Shown: piece by piece, positions 26,987 to 35,514 of the stretch
How positions within the stretch are numbered: position 1 is the first letter of the stretch
Layout: every line of letters begins with the position of its first letter
Assembly: GCF_013074385.2 (NCBI RefSeq)
Contig: NZ_JABEYA020000001.1
Span: 744,001-808,000 of the forward strand
Direction of reading: 5' to 3'
DNA from: Vibrio ostreicida
GTDB taxonomy: Bacteria; Pseudomonadota; Gammaproteobacteria; Enterobacterales; Vibrionaceae
Length of the DNA stretch: 64,000 bases
The notes under the pieces: generated by a model
Databases searched by the model: none
What the model was told of the DNA's origin: nothing
Seen by the model: the letters and a program-made list of their open reading frames with translations, nothing else
Translations under genes and position numbers: made by a program

Positions 26987-26997
26987 TATAAGTTTGC

Positions 26998-27017
26998 GGC
27001 CGTTTTTACGGCCTTTT
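26998..27017 (+). terminator. Terminator after ycbL
   Basis: Stem GGCCGT / ACGGCC with TTTT loop and a following TTTT. It overlaps the end of the convergent DUF2982 gene. Confidence 0.7.
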
Positions 27018-27695
27018 AACCATTTCGCTTTGTTCACACTCTGCTGCTGCTAAGTACCGTCTTGCTAAACCGATAAACTCCTCTGCAGGACGTTCAAGAT
27101 CTTGCTCTGAAATAAAAATATCGAAATCAAAAAAGAGCCGCTGATACTTCATCCGATTGGCAAGCATAGCCTGGAGGCCAGAAAATTGTGTACCGACCCT
27201 GTTTCGATAGGGTTTCGAATCTAAAACCATGTCCTCGAATCTCTCGCTTTGTTGGTGCTGCTTTGCACCCAGATACAGTAATGCCCGCTGGTCTAAAAGG
27301 ATCTCTGTTGTGATACGGGGGCATATGCTTTCAAGGTAAGGTGAATAATGGTTTAGCTTAATTCCTATCCATGGTAGGGGTTTCTGCCAGCCGTGTTGTT
27401 GATAGTAACAAAGGCCGATCTTATTGATGTTGCTCCACTTAACGACCCAACCACCTTTGTAAAAGTGTTGTTGGAAGTGAGTTGATGTCAGAGTGTAGGA
27501 TACGGTACCTTTGAGAACAAGTCGTTGCCCCAGCCACATCAACACCAGAATACCGATAATAAATAACAGTGCATGTTGCCAATCTGGCGCAAGCATGAGT
27601 AAACTTAACAGTGTGACAACGATCGCGAACGAGGCGACTTTCGCAACAGGTGAGGTGAAACTAAACGGCTGATTAGTGAGATGCAATGTTTGCAT
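27006..27695 (-). CDS. DUF2982 membrane protein
   Basis: 229 aa. Two hydrophobic stretches near the N-terminus (about 18-35 and 40-60), then a soluble domain of about 160 residues containing TEILLDQRALLYLGAK and FFDFDIFISEQDLERPAEEFI. The family occurs in Vibrio and relatives; function unknown. The start at 27695 is chosen because AGGAGGGG lies just upstream, while the longer frame from 27713 does not fit it. Convergent with ycbL and overlapping its terminator. Confidence 0.8.
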   Translation of the reverse strand: MQTLHLTNQPFSFTSPVAKVASFAIVVTLLSLLMLAPDWQHALLFIIGILVLMWLGQRLVLKGTVSYTLTSTHFQQHFYKGGWVVKWSNINKIGLCYYQQHGWQKPLPWIGIKLNHYSPYLESICPRITTEILLDQRALLYLGAKQHQQSERFEDMVLDSKPYRNRVGTQFSGLQAMLANRMKYQRLFFDFDIFISEQDLERPAEEFIGLARRYLAAAECEQSEMVKRP

Positions 27696-27914
27696 AGCCC
27701 CTCCTTGGAACACTAAAAACCTCTGTTTATATGTTCAGTAGTCATGAAAAGGATTACATCACTTACTGATTAAAATGTAGACTTAAAATAGCATAACACG
27801 CATTTTTCGTGGATAAAGGCTGTTATCTACTGTAAATAGCCATGAAATTTTGGTATAAATCGCGCTTCAAATTTTCACCACTGCTTCGTATGCAGTGAAA
27901 AGGAGAAATATTCG

Positions 27915-28280
27915 ATGAGACTTGCTCACAAGCGTAAGGTTCAAATGAAACTGCAGAAACGCAGTATGGCGAAAGTTACGAACGTAGCAGTGGCTAAAAA
28001 AGCGAAGCCTGTTGTTGAGAAAACTGTCGCACCAAAAGCGGACAAAGTGGCAGCGGTGCAATCGGCCAGCATTACACTGACTCCAAAGCAACAACAAGTC
28101 CTCGATATTGTTGTGGCAAATGCAGAAGGCATCAACCCGAAAGGTATTGGCCTTTCAGCGGGTCAAGAAGAAGCTAAAGCAGCAGCTTGGGCGACGGGTG
28201 CACTTAAAAAATTGCTCGAAGAGAATTTAGTCGAAAAGCAGCAAATCGCAGGTAATAAGGTTATCTATAAAGCGATTTAA
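27915..28280 (+). CDS. Small basic protein with winged-helix-like C-terminus
   Basis: 121 aa, in two parts: a very basic N-terminal half (MRLAHKRKVQMKLQKR, then lysine/alanine/valine repeats to about residue 45) and a C-terminal part that looks like a winged helix (LTPKQQQVLDIVVANAEGIN, then ALKKLLEENLVEKQQIAGN ending NKVIYKAI). It may bind nucleic acid; the lysine-rich arm recalls linker-histone or H-NS-like organisation, but I do not recognise a named family. AAAAGGAG precedes the ATG and a good terminator follows, so it is a real single gene. Confidence 0.75.
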   Translation: MRLAHKRKVQMKLQKRSMAKVTNVAVAKKAKPVVEKTVAPKADKVAAVQSASITLTPKQQQVLDIVVANAEGINPKGIGLSAGQEEAKAAAWATGALKKLLEENLVEKQQIAGNKVIYKAI

Positions 28281-28693
28281 GCAAAGGTCAGGTTAACGTT
28301 TGACAGCCTTTGCCAAACCTATCAATGATAAAAAACCTCGATATTTATCGGGGTTTTTCTCTTTTCTGCTGATTATTTTTTCATTTACGCTCTTAATATC
28401 TTGCCTCAATCACATTTAATCACATTCCCTTCCTTCTTATATTGCGTTATTAAATACGTAGTTTTTGGTAATACGCCTATGAGAACGAAAATATAATATA
28501 CTGATATAAAAGGATATTATTTAATTATATGAAATTTCTTACGTGTTTATACGTAATTTATTGTGTCAATAAGTAAGGGCATTGTTACATTTTTTCAGTG
28601 CTCACACTGATTTATCAAAGAGGTGAGATGAATCATCCTAAACGAGGATAAAAAGTCACGGCATTGTGGCTCAAACTCACAAAGGATGTAAAC
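28281..28693. other. 413-nt gap with terminator and TRAP promoter region
   Basis: Begins with the terminator of the previous gene. Then A/T-rich DNA; 28407-28426 contains a direct repeat, AATCACATTTAATCACATT, that could be an operator half-site pair for the dctPQM operon. The regulator encoded behind the operon is a candidate to bind here. Nothing else recognised. Confidence 0.4.
28330..28358 (+). terminator. Terminator after the winged-helix gene
   Basis: Stem AAAAACCTCGAT / ATCGGGGTTTTT (one G-T pair), short loop, T run. Confidence 0.88.
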
Positions 28694-29785
28694 ATGACTC
28701 CAATCAGACAATCTTTGAAATGGATAGTGAAGGGGGCGGCGGTTATGGCCGCAGTGATGATTGCCTCAACCACAGTCAATGCGGCTGAGAAAGTCTACCG
28801 ACTGAAGTTGGCTGAGACGTGGGGACCAAACTTCCCCATTTTTGGTGATACGACCAAGAATATGGCCAAAATGGCAGAAGAAATGTCTAATGGTCGTTTG
28901 CAGATTCGAATCGATTCTGCAAACAAACATAAGGCGCCATTGGGCGTTTTTGATATGGTCAAATCTGGTCAGTATGATATGGGCCACTCCGCTTCTTATT
29001 ACTGGAAGGGTAAAGTGCCTAATACGCTTTACTTCACTTCAATGCCCTTTGGTATGTTACCGACAGAGCAATATGCTTGGTTCTATTACGGTGGTGGAAT
29101 GGAGCTGATGGAAAAAGTGTACTCTCCACATAACATGATGTCTTTTCCTGGCGGCAACACTGATACTCAGATGGGAGGATGGTTTCAGAAAGAAATCAAT
29201 TCGGTTGATGATCTTAAAGGGTTAAAAATGCGCATTCCAGGTTTTGCGGGTGAAATTCTCGCTGAATTGGGGGCAAAACCAACCAATATTGCACCGGGTG
29301 AACTTTATACAGCGTTAGAGCGTCGTACCATTGATGCATTGGAGTGGGTTGGGCCTTCGTTGGATTTGCGTATGGGGTTTCATAAGATTGCGCCCTTCTA
29401 TTATACAGGGTGGCACGAGCCAGGTACGGAGCTGCAGTTTTTGGTCAATAAGCGCACTTGGGAGCGCTTGCCGGATGATCTTAAAGCGATACTTCAAGTC
29501 GCGATGAAGACCGCAGCCTACGATATGTATACACAATCCAAACATGAGAGTGGTAAGAACTGGGCCTCCATACAGTCGGAATATCCTGACGTCCAAGTGA
29601 AAAACTTTCCGGATAAGGTGATGACTGCACTGCGTGAGGCCAATCAACGTTTGCTAAAAGAGCATGCGGAAAAAGATGAAATGGCGAACGAAATTCAAGA
29701 ATCTCAAGCCAATTATATCGAGCAGGTCCGCCCATGGTCCGACATTTCTCACCGCGCTTATTTAAATAGCCAAACGAAAGAGTAA
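28694..29785 (+). CDS. dctP: TRAP transporter solute-binding protein (DctP family)
   Basis: 363 aa, periplasmic after cleavage of a signal peptide ending ASTTVNA. DctP/TakP type: the ligand arginine is in LKGLKMRIPG, and later GELYTALERRTIDALEWVGP and APFYYTGWHEPGTELQFLVN resemble the 2-oxoacid-binding TakP-like subgroup. So the solute is probably an organic acid, which one unclear. The start at 28694 has AAGG 8 nt before it. A long composite hairpin in the 175-nt gap to dctQ would favour surplus binding protein over membrane subunits, which is usual. Confidence 0.93.
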   Translation: MTPIRQSLKWIVKGAAVMAAVMIASTTVNAAEKVYRLKLAETWGPNFPIFGDTTKNMAKMAEEMSNGRLQIRIDSANKHKAPLGVFDMVKSGQYDMGHSASYYWKGKVPNTLYFTSMPFGMLPTEQYAWFYYGGGMELMEKVYSPHNMMSFPGGNTDTQMGGWFQKEINSVDDLKGLKMRIPGFAGEILAELGAKPTNIAPGELYTALERRTIDALEWVGPSLDLRMGFHKIAPFYYTGWHEPGTELQFLVNKRTWERLPDDLKAILQVAMKTAAYDMYTQSKHESGKNWASIQSEYPDVQVKNFPDKVMTALREANQRLLKEHAEKDEMANEIQESQANYIEQVRPWSDISHRAYLNSQTKE

Positions 29786-29786
29786 G

Positions 29787-29834
29787 TGCCCAGAAGGTTG
29801 GCTCTTAAGGGTCAACCTTTCCACGAGCTGGGCA
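29787..29834 (+). promoter_or_regulatory. Nested hairpin between dctP and dctQ
   Basis: Outer stem TGCCCAG (29787-29793) / CTGGGCA (29828-29834) and inner stem AAGGTTG / CAACCTT, starting right after the dctP stop. No T run follows, so it is more likely an mRNA-stabilising or processing element than a terminator. Confidence 0.6.
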
Positions 29835-29960
29835 TAGTGTCCAGCGCTCTTTATCAATCTTTGAGTTGCCTTGCCTCATTTGAGTCATGAACTCACCTCT
29901 TCTTTCTACGTACTGCAGCCTAAAAGGTGCGGGTGTTTTTCAAGTTCCATGGAGTAGGGA

Positions 29961-30500
29961 ATGAGAAATCTAATTTATGTTGAACGAGCCTTTAATCGCT
30001 TCGGCGATTATTTGGGCTGGTTATCGAGCATGCTTTTTATCCTATTACTTGCCAACGTTGTATACGATGTTGTGATGCGCTATGTCTTCAATGATGTTTC
30101 CATTGGTTTTCAAGAAATGGAATGGCATCTGTTCTCAGCTGTATTCCTTTTGGGGGTCCCATACGCAATCAAATCAGGGGGGCATGTTCGCGTTGACCTT
30201 TTCTATGAACGCCTGTCACTTCGTGCTCAAGCGGTGATCGACGTATTAGGAACTTTGATTTTCTTATTGCCGTTTTGTTTGCTTGTTGCTTGGTATGGAA
30301 TCGATTTTGCGAGAGAAAGTTATGATCTGGGTGAAACCTCTGGTGACCCTGGCGGATTGCCCTATCGATGGGTGATTAAGGCGATGATACCGCTGTCCTT
30401 CTTATTTATGGCGGTTAGTGGTGGAGGGTTTTTAGTTCACTCTCTGAACAAAATTTTCAATCCTCATTTAATGTACACCAATTCAACTCAACTCAAATAA
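29961..30500 (+). CDS. dctQ: TRAP transporter small permease subunit (DctQ)
   Basis: 179 aa with four hydrophobic segments (about 18-38, 55-72, 93-115, 138-160), typical of DctQ, which links the binding protein to the large permease. The pattern NVVYDVVMRYVFNDVSIGFQEME near residue 30 is the family signature. GGAGTAGGG lies just before the ATG. 10 nt separate it from dctM. Confidence 0.92.
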   Translation: MRNLIYVERAFNRFGDYLGWLSSMLFILLLANVVYDVVMRYVFNDVSIGFQEMEWHLFSAVFLLGVPYAIKSGGHVRVDLFYERLSLRAQAVIDVLGTLIFLLPFCLLVAWYGIDFARESYDLGETSGDPGGLPYRWVIKAMIPLSFLFMAVSGGGFLVHSLNKIFNPHLMYTNSTQLK

Positions 30501-30510
30501 GGAAGCAGAA

Positions 30511-31794
30511 ATGGTTGGTATTGTGATGTTTTTTGTTGCCTTGTTTGCCTTACTACTGGGCTATCCTGTTGCGTTTACATTTGGCGGAATTGCGCTGATT
30601 TTCGGTGTGTGGGCGGAAGGGATGGACATGTTTGCGTTTATGCCTTATCGCATTCAATCCATTATGGAAAATACTGTGCTTATGGCAGTCCCTCTGTTTG
30701 TATTTATGGGGTTGGTGTTGCAAAAAACACGTTTAGCAGAACAGTTGCTCGAATCCATGGGAAAGCTATTTGGCGGTGTTCGGGGTGGTATTGCCATTTC
30801 GACCGTATTAGTCGGGGCGCTGTTGGCGGCTTCAACAGGTGTTGTTGGAGCATCTGTGGTTGCTATGGGCTTGATTTCTTTGCCCGTCATGCTCAAGTAT
30901 AATTATGACAAGGGGTTGGCATGCGGCACTATTTGTGCGTCAGGGACATTAGGTCAAATCATTCCCCCTTCGATTGTCCTTATCCTGCTGGGAGATGTAC
31001 TGGGGGTTCCAGTTGGAGACTTGTTTCAAGCAGCGGTTTGGCCAGGTCTGGTTTTGGTCGGAGCCTATGTGATCTATATTCTGATTTACGCTCAATTCAA
31101 CCCACAAGCCGCGCAGTCTATTCCACGTGATCAATCCATCAGTCGTAAGCAAGAAGTGCTGACGGCTTTAAAAGCAGTGATACCACCACTGGCGCTGATT
31201 GTTGTCGTGCTAGGGTCTATTTTTGCCGGGGTTGCGACGCCGACCGAATCTGCAGCTTTGGGTGGCGCGGGCGCGATTGCCTTAGCCCTGATTTATAAAC
31301 AGTTTAGTTGGACAATGGTCTATGAAGCTTCGAAAGAGACCGTCAAGGTAACGGCAATGGTCTTCGCTATTCTATTGGGTGCAACCGCTTTCTCAATGGC
31401 TTTTACCTATACAGGGGGCGATTATCTGGTTGAAGAGTGGATGTTACAAATCCCGGGAGATAAATGGGGTTTCTTGATTATGACCATGTTAGTGATTCTT
31501 GTTTTAGGTTTTTTTATCGACTTTGTGGAAATTTGCTTCATTATTGTCCCCATAATTTCGCCAGTCGCAGAAATTATGGGGATAAACATGACGTGGTTTG
31601 CCATTTTAATCGCAATGAATTTACAAACTTCCTTTCTCACCCCACCATTTGGCTTCAGCCTATTCTATTTGAAGGGCGTTGCGCCTAAAGGGGTGACGAC
31701 CAGAGATATTTATCGTGGAGTGATGCCGTTCATTGGCATTCAGGTGCTGGTGTTGGCGTCCCTTTTGTTCTTCCCTGGATTTTATGGAATGTGA
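30511..31794 (+). CDS. dctM: TRAP transporter large permease subunit (DctM)
   Basis: 427 aa with about 12 hydrophobic segments; sodium-driven permease of the TRAP system (IT superfamily). Conserved blocks seen: ALLAASTGVVGASVVAMGLI, ASGTLGQIIPPSIVLILLG, FAGVATPTESAALGGAGAIA and QTSFLTPPFGFSLFYLKG. Together with dctP and dctQ it forms a complete transporter. A weak hairpin follows before the sensor kinase gene, so some read-through into the two-component genes is likely. Confidence 0.95.
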   Translation: MVGIVMFFVALFALLLGYPVAFTFGGIALIFGVWAEGMDMFAFMPYRIQSIMENTVLMAVPLFVFMGLVLQKTRLAEQLLESMGKLFGGVRGGIAISTVLVGALLAASTGVVGASVVAMGLISLPVMLKYNYDKGLACGTICASGTLGQIIPPSIVLILLGDVLGVPVGDLFQAAVWPGLVLVGAYVIYILIYAQFNPQAAQSIPRDQSISRKQEVLTALKAVIPPLALIVVVLGSIFAGVATPTESAALGGAGAIALALIYKQFSWTMVYEASKETVKVTAMVFAILLGATAFSMAFTYTGGDYLVEEWMLQIPGDKWGFLIMTMLVILVLGFFIDFVEICFIIVPIISPVAEIMGINMTWFAILIAMNLQTSFLTPPFGFSLFYLKGVAPKGVTTRDIYRGVMPFIGIQVLVLASLLFFPGFYGM

Positions 31795-31834
31795 TCACCC
31801 GATTACAGAAACGGAAACAGACTTGCTAAAGTAT

Positions 31835-31859
31835 AGCTGCTCAATATGGGCAGCTTTTT
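31835..31859 (+). terminator. Weak terminator after dctM
   Basis: Stem AGCTGC / GCAGCT with a loop of 9 nt, followed by TTTTA. Weak, close to the next start, so read-through is expected. Confidence 0.6.
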
Positions 31860-31874
31860 AGTTTGGGAGAAGGG

Positions 31875-33230
31875 ATGCCTCTGAAAGCCAAGTTGATTTT
31901 ACTCAGTCTGTTGCCGTTGTTGCTTGTTATGGCGCTGACCAGTTGGATCGCTATCTATCAGGCCAAGATGCTAGGTGAGAAAGAAGTGGATATCTTTCAT
32001 TCTAGTCTTATTCAGTCTAAAGAGTCGGCACTCAAGGATCTCGTCGACTTGGCGCTGGATGCTATAGAACACATTTACAATGACCCTTCGTTGGAAGAAA
32101 GCATCGCCAAACAAAAGGTGAAAGCTATCATCAGTCGACTAGAATACGGTACTGATGGGTATTTTTTTGTCTACGACCAATACGGAACGAACTTGGTGCA
32201 TCCGATCATGCCTGCACTGGTTGGGCAAAATCTGATGGATATACAAGACGAAAATGGTAATCCTCTGATTGAGGAGCTTTTGATTGAGGCGCAGTCAGGA
32301 GGAGGGTTTCATCAGTATCTTTGGATAAAGCCCTCCAGCGGAGAGAGTGTCAACAAGTTGAGTTATGCCGCGTGGTTAGATAAATGGCAGTGGATGGTTG
32401 GTACTGGCCTTTATATTGAAGATGTGACAGAGGAGGTCAGTAATCTTCAGTTGGCAGTGAACAACAATATTGACACGACCTTTTTTACTTTGAGTGTGAT
32501 CGTTCTCGTGACGGTTGCCGTGATTGTTGTCATTACGCTGGCGGTCAATCTACATGAACATCGGCTTGCAGATAAGAGCCTCAAGGAACTGGTTCATAAA
32601 ACAGTGATGTTTCAAGAGGATGAAAAGAAGTACCTTGCTCGCGAGTTACATGATGGAATTAATCAATTGCTCGTCTCTAGCCAGTGCCATCTAGAATTGC
32701 TGGCATCAAAACTTACCCATAGTGAACAGAAACAGCATCTGGCGAAGTCGCAAAACTCGCTCAAGTCGGCGATGAATGAAGTTCGGCATATCTCACATCA
32801 GCTTAGACCGAGCGCACTTGATGATATAGGGCTTGAAGCGGCAATGAGCACATTACTTATGGACTTTAAGGCACATTCTGGCACAGAGGTTGAAGCTTCA
32901 TTATCAACTCAGGAGGGTAAACTAAAATCGGAAGTCGCCACAACCCTTTACCGAGTGGCACAAGAAGCGCTGACCAACATCGAAAAACACGCTCAGGCGG
33001 ACACCGTGACTCTTATATTGCAGCAATTAGGGAATATGCTGCAATTGATTATCCGGGATGATGGTGTGGGATTTGAAGTGAGTACAGCCCTTAGAACCTC
33101 GGGGATCGGTTTAAGGAATATGCGAGAAAGAGTGGAGTTTCTAGGAGGTGACTTCGAGCTGGAAAGTGAAGTCGGCCTGGGGACGGAACTGACGGTGTTA
33201 TTAAAACTAGATGGGTTAATGTATGGATAA
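31875..33230 (+). CDS. Cache-domain histidine kinase (NarX/UhpB type)
   Basis: 451 aa. TM1 about 7-27, periplasmic single-Cache domain about 28-195 (YGTDGYFFVYDQYGTNLVHP, then WQWMVGTGLYI), TM2 about 204-225, HisKA_3 dimerisation domain with phosphorylated His in ARELHDGINQLL, and an ATPase domain (VAQEALTNIEKHAQA, DDGVGF). Such Cache kinases beside TRAP operons usually sense the transported carboxylate and control its importer; that role is inferred here. ATG 31875 directly follows GGAGAAGGG; the TTG at 31863 is less likely. Its stop overlaps the regulator start by 8 nt. Confidence 0.93.
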   Translation: MPLKAKLILLSLLPLLLVMALTSWIAIYQAKMLGEKEVDIFHSSLIQSKESALKDLVDLALDAIEHIYNDPSLEESIAKQKVKAIISRLEYGTDGYFFVYDQYGTNLVHPIMPALVGQNLMDIQDENGNPLIEELLIEAQSGGGFHQYLWIKPSSGESVNKLSYAAWLDKWQWMVGTGLYIEDVTEEVSNLQLAVNNNIDTTFFTLSVIVLVTVAVIVVITLAVNLHEHRLADKSLKELVHKTVMFQEDEKKYLARELHDGINQLLVSSQCHLELLASKLTHSEQKQHLAKSQNSLKSAMNEVRHISHQLRPSALDDIGLEAAMSTLLMDFKAHSGTEVEASLSTQEGKLKSEVATTLYRVAQEALTNIEKHAQADTVTLILQQLGNMLQLIIRDDGVGFEVSTALRTSGIGLRNMRERVEFLGGDFELESEVGLGTELTVLLKLDGLMYG

Positions 33231-33861
33231 ACCAATCAGTGTATTAATTGTCGATGATCATCAAGTGGTTCTGGATGGCTTTATGGCGCGTTTACAACTT
33301 GAGCCCGACATTAACGTCGTTGGCTCTGCGAGCAATGGCTTAGAAGCGATTGAACAGGTGAGAGTGTTACGACCTGATGTGGTGCTAATGGATGTGAGTA
33401 TGCCGCTAATGGGTGGGATTGAAGCAACCAGTATTATCAAGCAGGAACAGCCCGACATTAAGGTTTTGATGCTGACTATGCACGACAATAGAGAGTATAT
33501 CATGAAAGTGATGCAGGCGGGTGCTGTGGGTTACATGCTCAAGGAAATCTGCTCACGGAGAATGGTACAGGCGATTAAAACCGTTTATCAAGGGGCTACA
33601 TACTTTTGTGAATCGGTTACCCAGACTCTGTTTTCTCAGCAAGAAATTGCAGTTGCGCAAAAACCCAATCCACTCAGTCGACGAGAGCAGGCGGTACTCA
33701 AATGGGTTGCTGAAGGTTACAGCAGTAAGAAAATAGCAGCTCTGCTCGACATTAGTTATCGAACAGTAGAAACGCATCGCCAAAACATTAAACAGAAACT
33801 AAATTTGCATAGTACCGCCTCTTTAGCTAAGTACGCGGTGGAACAAGGTCTGGTTGAATAA
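33223..33861 (+). CDS. LuxR/NarL-family response regulator
   Basis: 212 aa. Receiver domain about 1-120 with acidic pocket VDDH and phospho-acceptor Asp in VVLMDVSMP (about residue 54), lysine in LKE (about 107), then a LuxR-type DNA-binding domain about 148-205 (LSRREQAVLKWVAEGYSSKK, then TVETHRQNIKQKL). Partner of the kinase encoded immediately upstream, with which it overlaps by 8 nt. It probably activates the dctPQM operon; the candidate direct repeat upstream of dctP may be its site, but this is not shown. Confidence 0.94.
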   Translation: MDKPISVLIVDDHQVVLDGFMARLQLEPDINVVGSASNGLEAIEQVRVLRPDVVLMDVSMPLMGGIEATSIIKQEQPDIKVLMLTMHDNREYIMKVMQAGAVGYMLKEICSRRMVQAIKTVYQGATYFCESVTQTLFSQQEIAVAQKPNPLSRREQAVLKWVAEGYSSKKIAALLDISYRTVETHRQNIKQKLNLHSTASLAKYAVEQGLVE

Positions 33862-33916
33862 CGCCTTGGTTTGATGCCTTTAGGGGCTCAATTTGTGGCA
33901 AAAACAGGAGGTTGAG

Positions 33917-34264
33917 ATGGCTTATCCGAAAAATACCCATTCAGAATATCATGCTCATGTATATTTTGATGAAGCGACGACAGATTTTTCTGCTGAGTTG
34001 AGAGAGCAGCTGCAAGGGACATTTTCCTTATCTGTCGGTCCTTTTAATCAACGCCCTGTGGGACCACATACGATGTGGAGCTTTTCCATAACCTTTAGCC
34101 AGTGTGACTTTGAATGGTTCATTCCTTGGCTTGATCATGCTCGTGGCCGTCAGCCGGTGTTGGTTCATGCGGTCACAGGAGATGACATCAATGACCACAC
34201 ACTTTTTGCCTATTGGTTAGGTCAAGAAGTCGATCTGGATCTCACGGTGTTTCCAAGCCGTTGA
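33917..34264 (+). CDS. DOPA 4,5-dioxygenase-like protein
   Basis: 115 aa. Matches the small DOPA 4,5-dioxygenase family (COG3805): EYHAHVYFD near the N-terminus, GPFNQRPVGPHTMWSF in the middle, and VLVHAVTGDDINDHTLFAYWLG; the conserved histidines should bind the metal. Members open the aromatic ring of DOPA-like catechols or are of unknown substrate. The start ATG 33917 has a strong AGGAGG. Single gene between the response regulator and dps. Its true substrate is unknown; nearness to a tyrosine-degradation operon 6 kb away may be chance. Confidence 0.85.
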   Translation: MAYPKNTHSEYHAHVYFDEATTDFSAELREQLQGTFSLSVGPFNQRPVGPHTMWSFSITFSQCDFEWFIPWLDHARGRQPVLVHAVTGDDINDHTLFAYWLGQEVDLDLTVFPSR

Positions 34265-34346
34265 ACGTCATATTGGGGTAGCGTTCCTACCATTTTAGAC
34301 TTTCTTTCGGAGGGTTATGATAAAAAGCGAATGCCTCTTTTTTGTG

Positions 34347-34383
34347 ATAGCTTTTACCTATTAATTTTATCGGTTTAATGGTT
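34347..34383 (+). promoter_or_regulatory. OxyR-like site upstream of dps
   Basis: ATAG-N7-CTAT-N7-ATCG-N7-GGTT: two perfect and two degenerate quarter-sites at OxyR spacing (ATAG-N7-CTAT-N7-ATAG-N7-CTAT), 83 nt before the dps start. E. coli dps is activated by OxyR. Confidence 0.45.
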
Positions 34384-34465
34384 TTTATATTTCTCTAATA
34401 AGTGATTATATTGAAGACATCAAAGAGATTGACCTTTAGTTATCAAAGAGAAAGGGGATAAAATT

Positions 34466-34942
34466 ATGACACATAACGTAAACTTAATTGGCCTTAATAG
34501 TGAAAAATCTCAGGTCTTAGCTGCAGAGCTCAACGGACTCATTGCTCACTATCAGGTACTTTATATGAATACTCGAGGTTATCATTGGAACATCAAAGGC
34601 CGCCAGTTCTTTGAATTGCATGCAAAGTTTGAGGAAATCTATACCGACCTTCAGAGCAAAATTGATGAATTGGCCGAGCGTGTATTGACCATAGGATCGA
34701 CACCAGATCATAGCTTTAGCCAATATTTAAGTAAAAGTTCGATTGATGAACATCAGAATGCGACCACAGGACAAGAATGTGTCCGAGGGTTAGTACACGG
34801 ATTTGGATTACTGTTGACAAAGCAGCGGGCAATCCTTGAAAAAGCAGAAGAGGCACAAGATGAAGGGACTGCAGCGCTGATGGGTGACTACATCCGAGAG
34901 CAGGAAAAGCTAATCTGGATGCTTAACGCTTACTTGCAATAA
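34466..34942 (+). CDS. dps: Dps-type ferritin, DNA protection during starvation
   Basis: 158 aa, forms a 12-mer shell that oxidises iron with hydrogen peroxide and stores it, shielding DNA. Ferroxidase residues occur in the signature TRGYHWNIKGRQFFELHAKF (His near 36, then Asp and Glu in EIYTDLQSKIDELAERV). The N-terminal tail is short and has few lysines, so DNA binding may be weak. AAAGGGG precedes the ATG. Monocistronic, with a strong terminator. An OxyR-like site lies upstream. Confidence 0.95.
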   Translation: MTHNVNLIGLNSEKSQVLAAELNGLIAHYQVLYMNTRGYHWNIKGRQFFELHAKFEEIYTDLQSKIDELAERVLTIGSTPDHSFSQYLSKSSIDEHQNATTGQECVRGLVHGFGLLLTKQRAILEKAEEAQDEGTAALMGDYIREQEKLIWMLNAYLQ

Positions 34943-34953
34943 GTAATGAGTAA

Positions 34954-34981
34954 AAAAACCTGTTTAAATAAACAGGTTTTT
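34954..34981 (+). terminator. dps terminator
   Basis: Twelve-bp stem AAAAACCTGTTT / AAACAGGTTTTT with AAAT loop. Confidence 0.92.
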
Positions 34982-35040
34982 CTTGAGTTATTGAAGAGTG
35001 AGATGCATACTGTTTTTAAATACAGTATCGGAGGTGGCTT

Positions 35041-35265
35041 ATGTTGTGGGATACCCTTGAACGTGTTAATCGCCTACGCCAAGAGGCGTTAAGAGATCCA
35101 GAGTTTATTCGTTCAGCAAAAGCGCATAAAAGAGCGTTGGAGTTTCAAGACTCAACTGAGGTGGGCCATGCAAAATGTTCTGCCAAATCGAAGAAAGAAA
35201 AAGCGTTATCTGATATTTTTCAAAAATCCGAGTTTGGTTTCAACCCAGCAGGAACCCATCACTGA
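35041..35265 (+). CDS. Small hypothetical protein (74 aa)
   Basis: Not recognised. 74 aa, basic and soluble, helical N-terminus (MLWDTLERVNRLRQEALRDP) and lysine-rich middle; no membrane segment or signal. Good ribosome binding site GGAGGTGG just before the ATG makes it a convincing gene. Separated from the dps terminator by about 60 nt. Confidence 0.7.
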   Translation: MLWDTLERVNRLRQEALRDPEFIRSAKAHKRALEFQDSTEVGHAKCSAKSKKEKALSDIFQKSEFGFNPAGTHH

Positions 35266-35514
35266 GACATTTCTAACGCAGTCCGCCCGACCTTTTTCGT
35301 TGTTTCTAGAATAGGGCTATTGTGTTGCTCAGTTTAGGGCATTGTTGTCTTAATCGGTAGAAATATGAGAGTGGGCTCGCTTTATGCATTGAAATTAATG
35401 CTTAAGATTTCCCTTTTATTGCCGATGTTATACTATTGATGAATGGAACTTTGTTAATCATAGTAAAGGAAACATTCCTCTTTGGTAGTCCTCTAGGTGT
35501 GTTGGAGAAGATTG

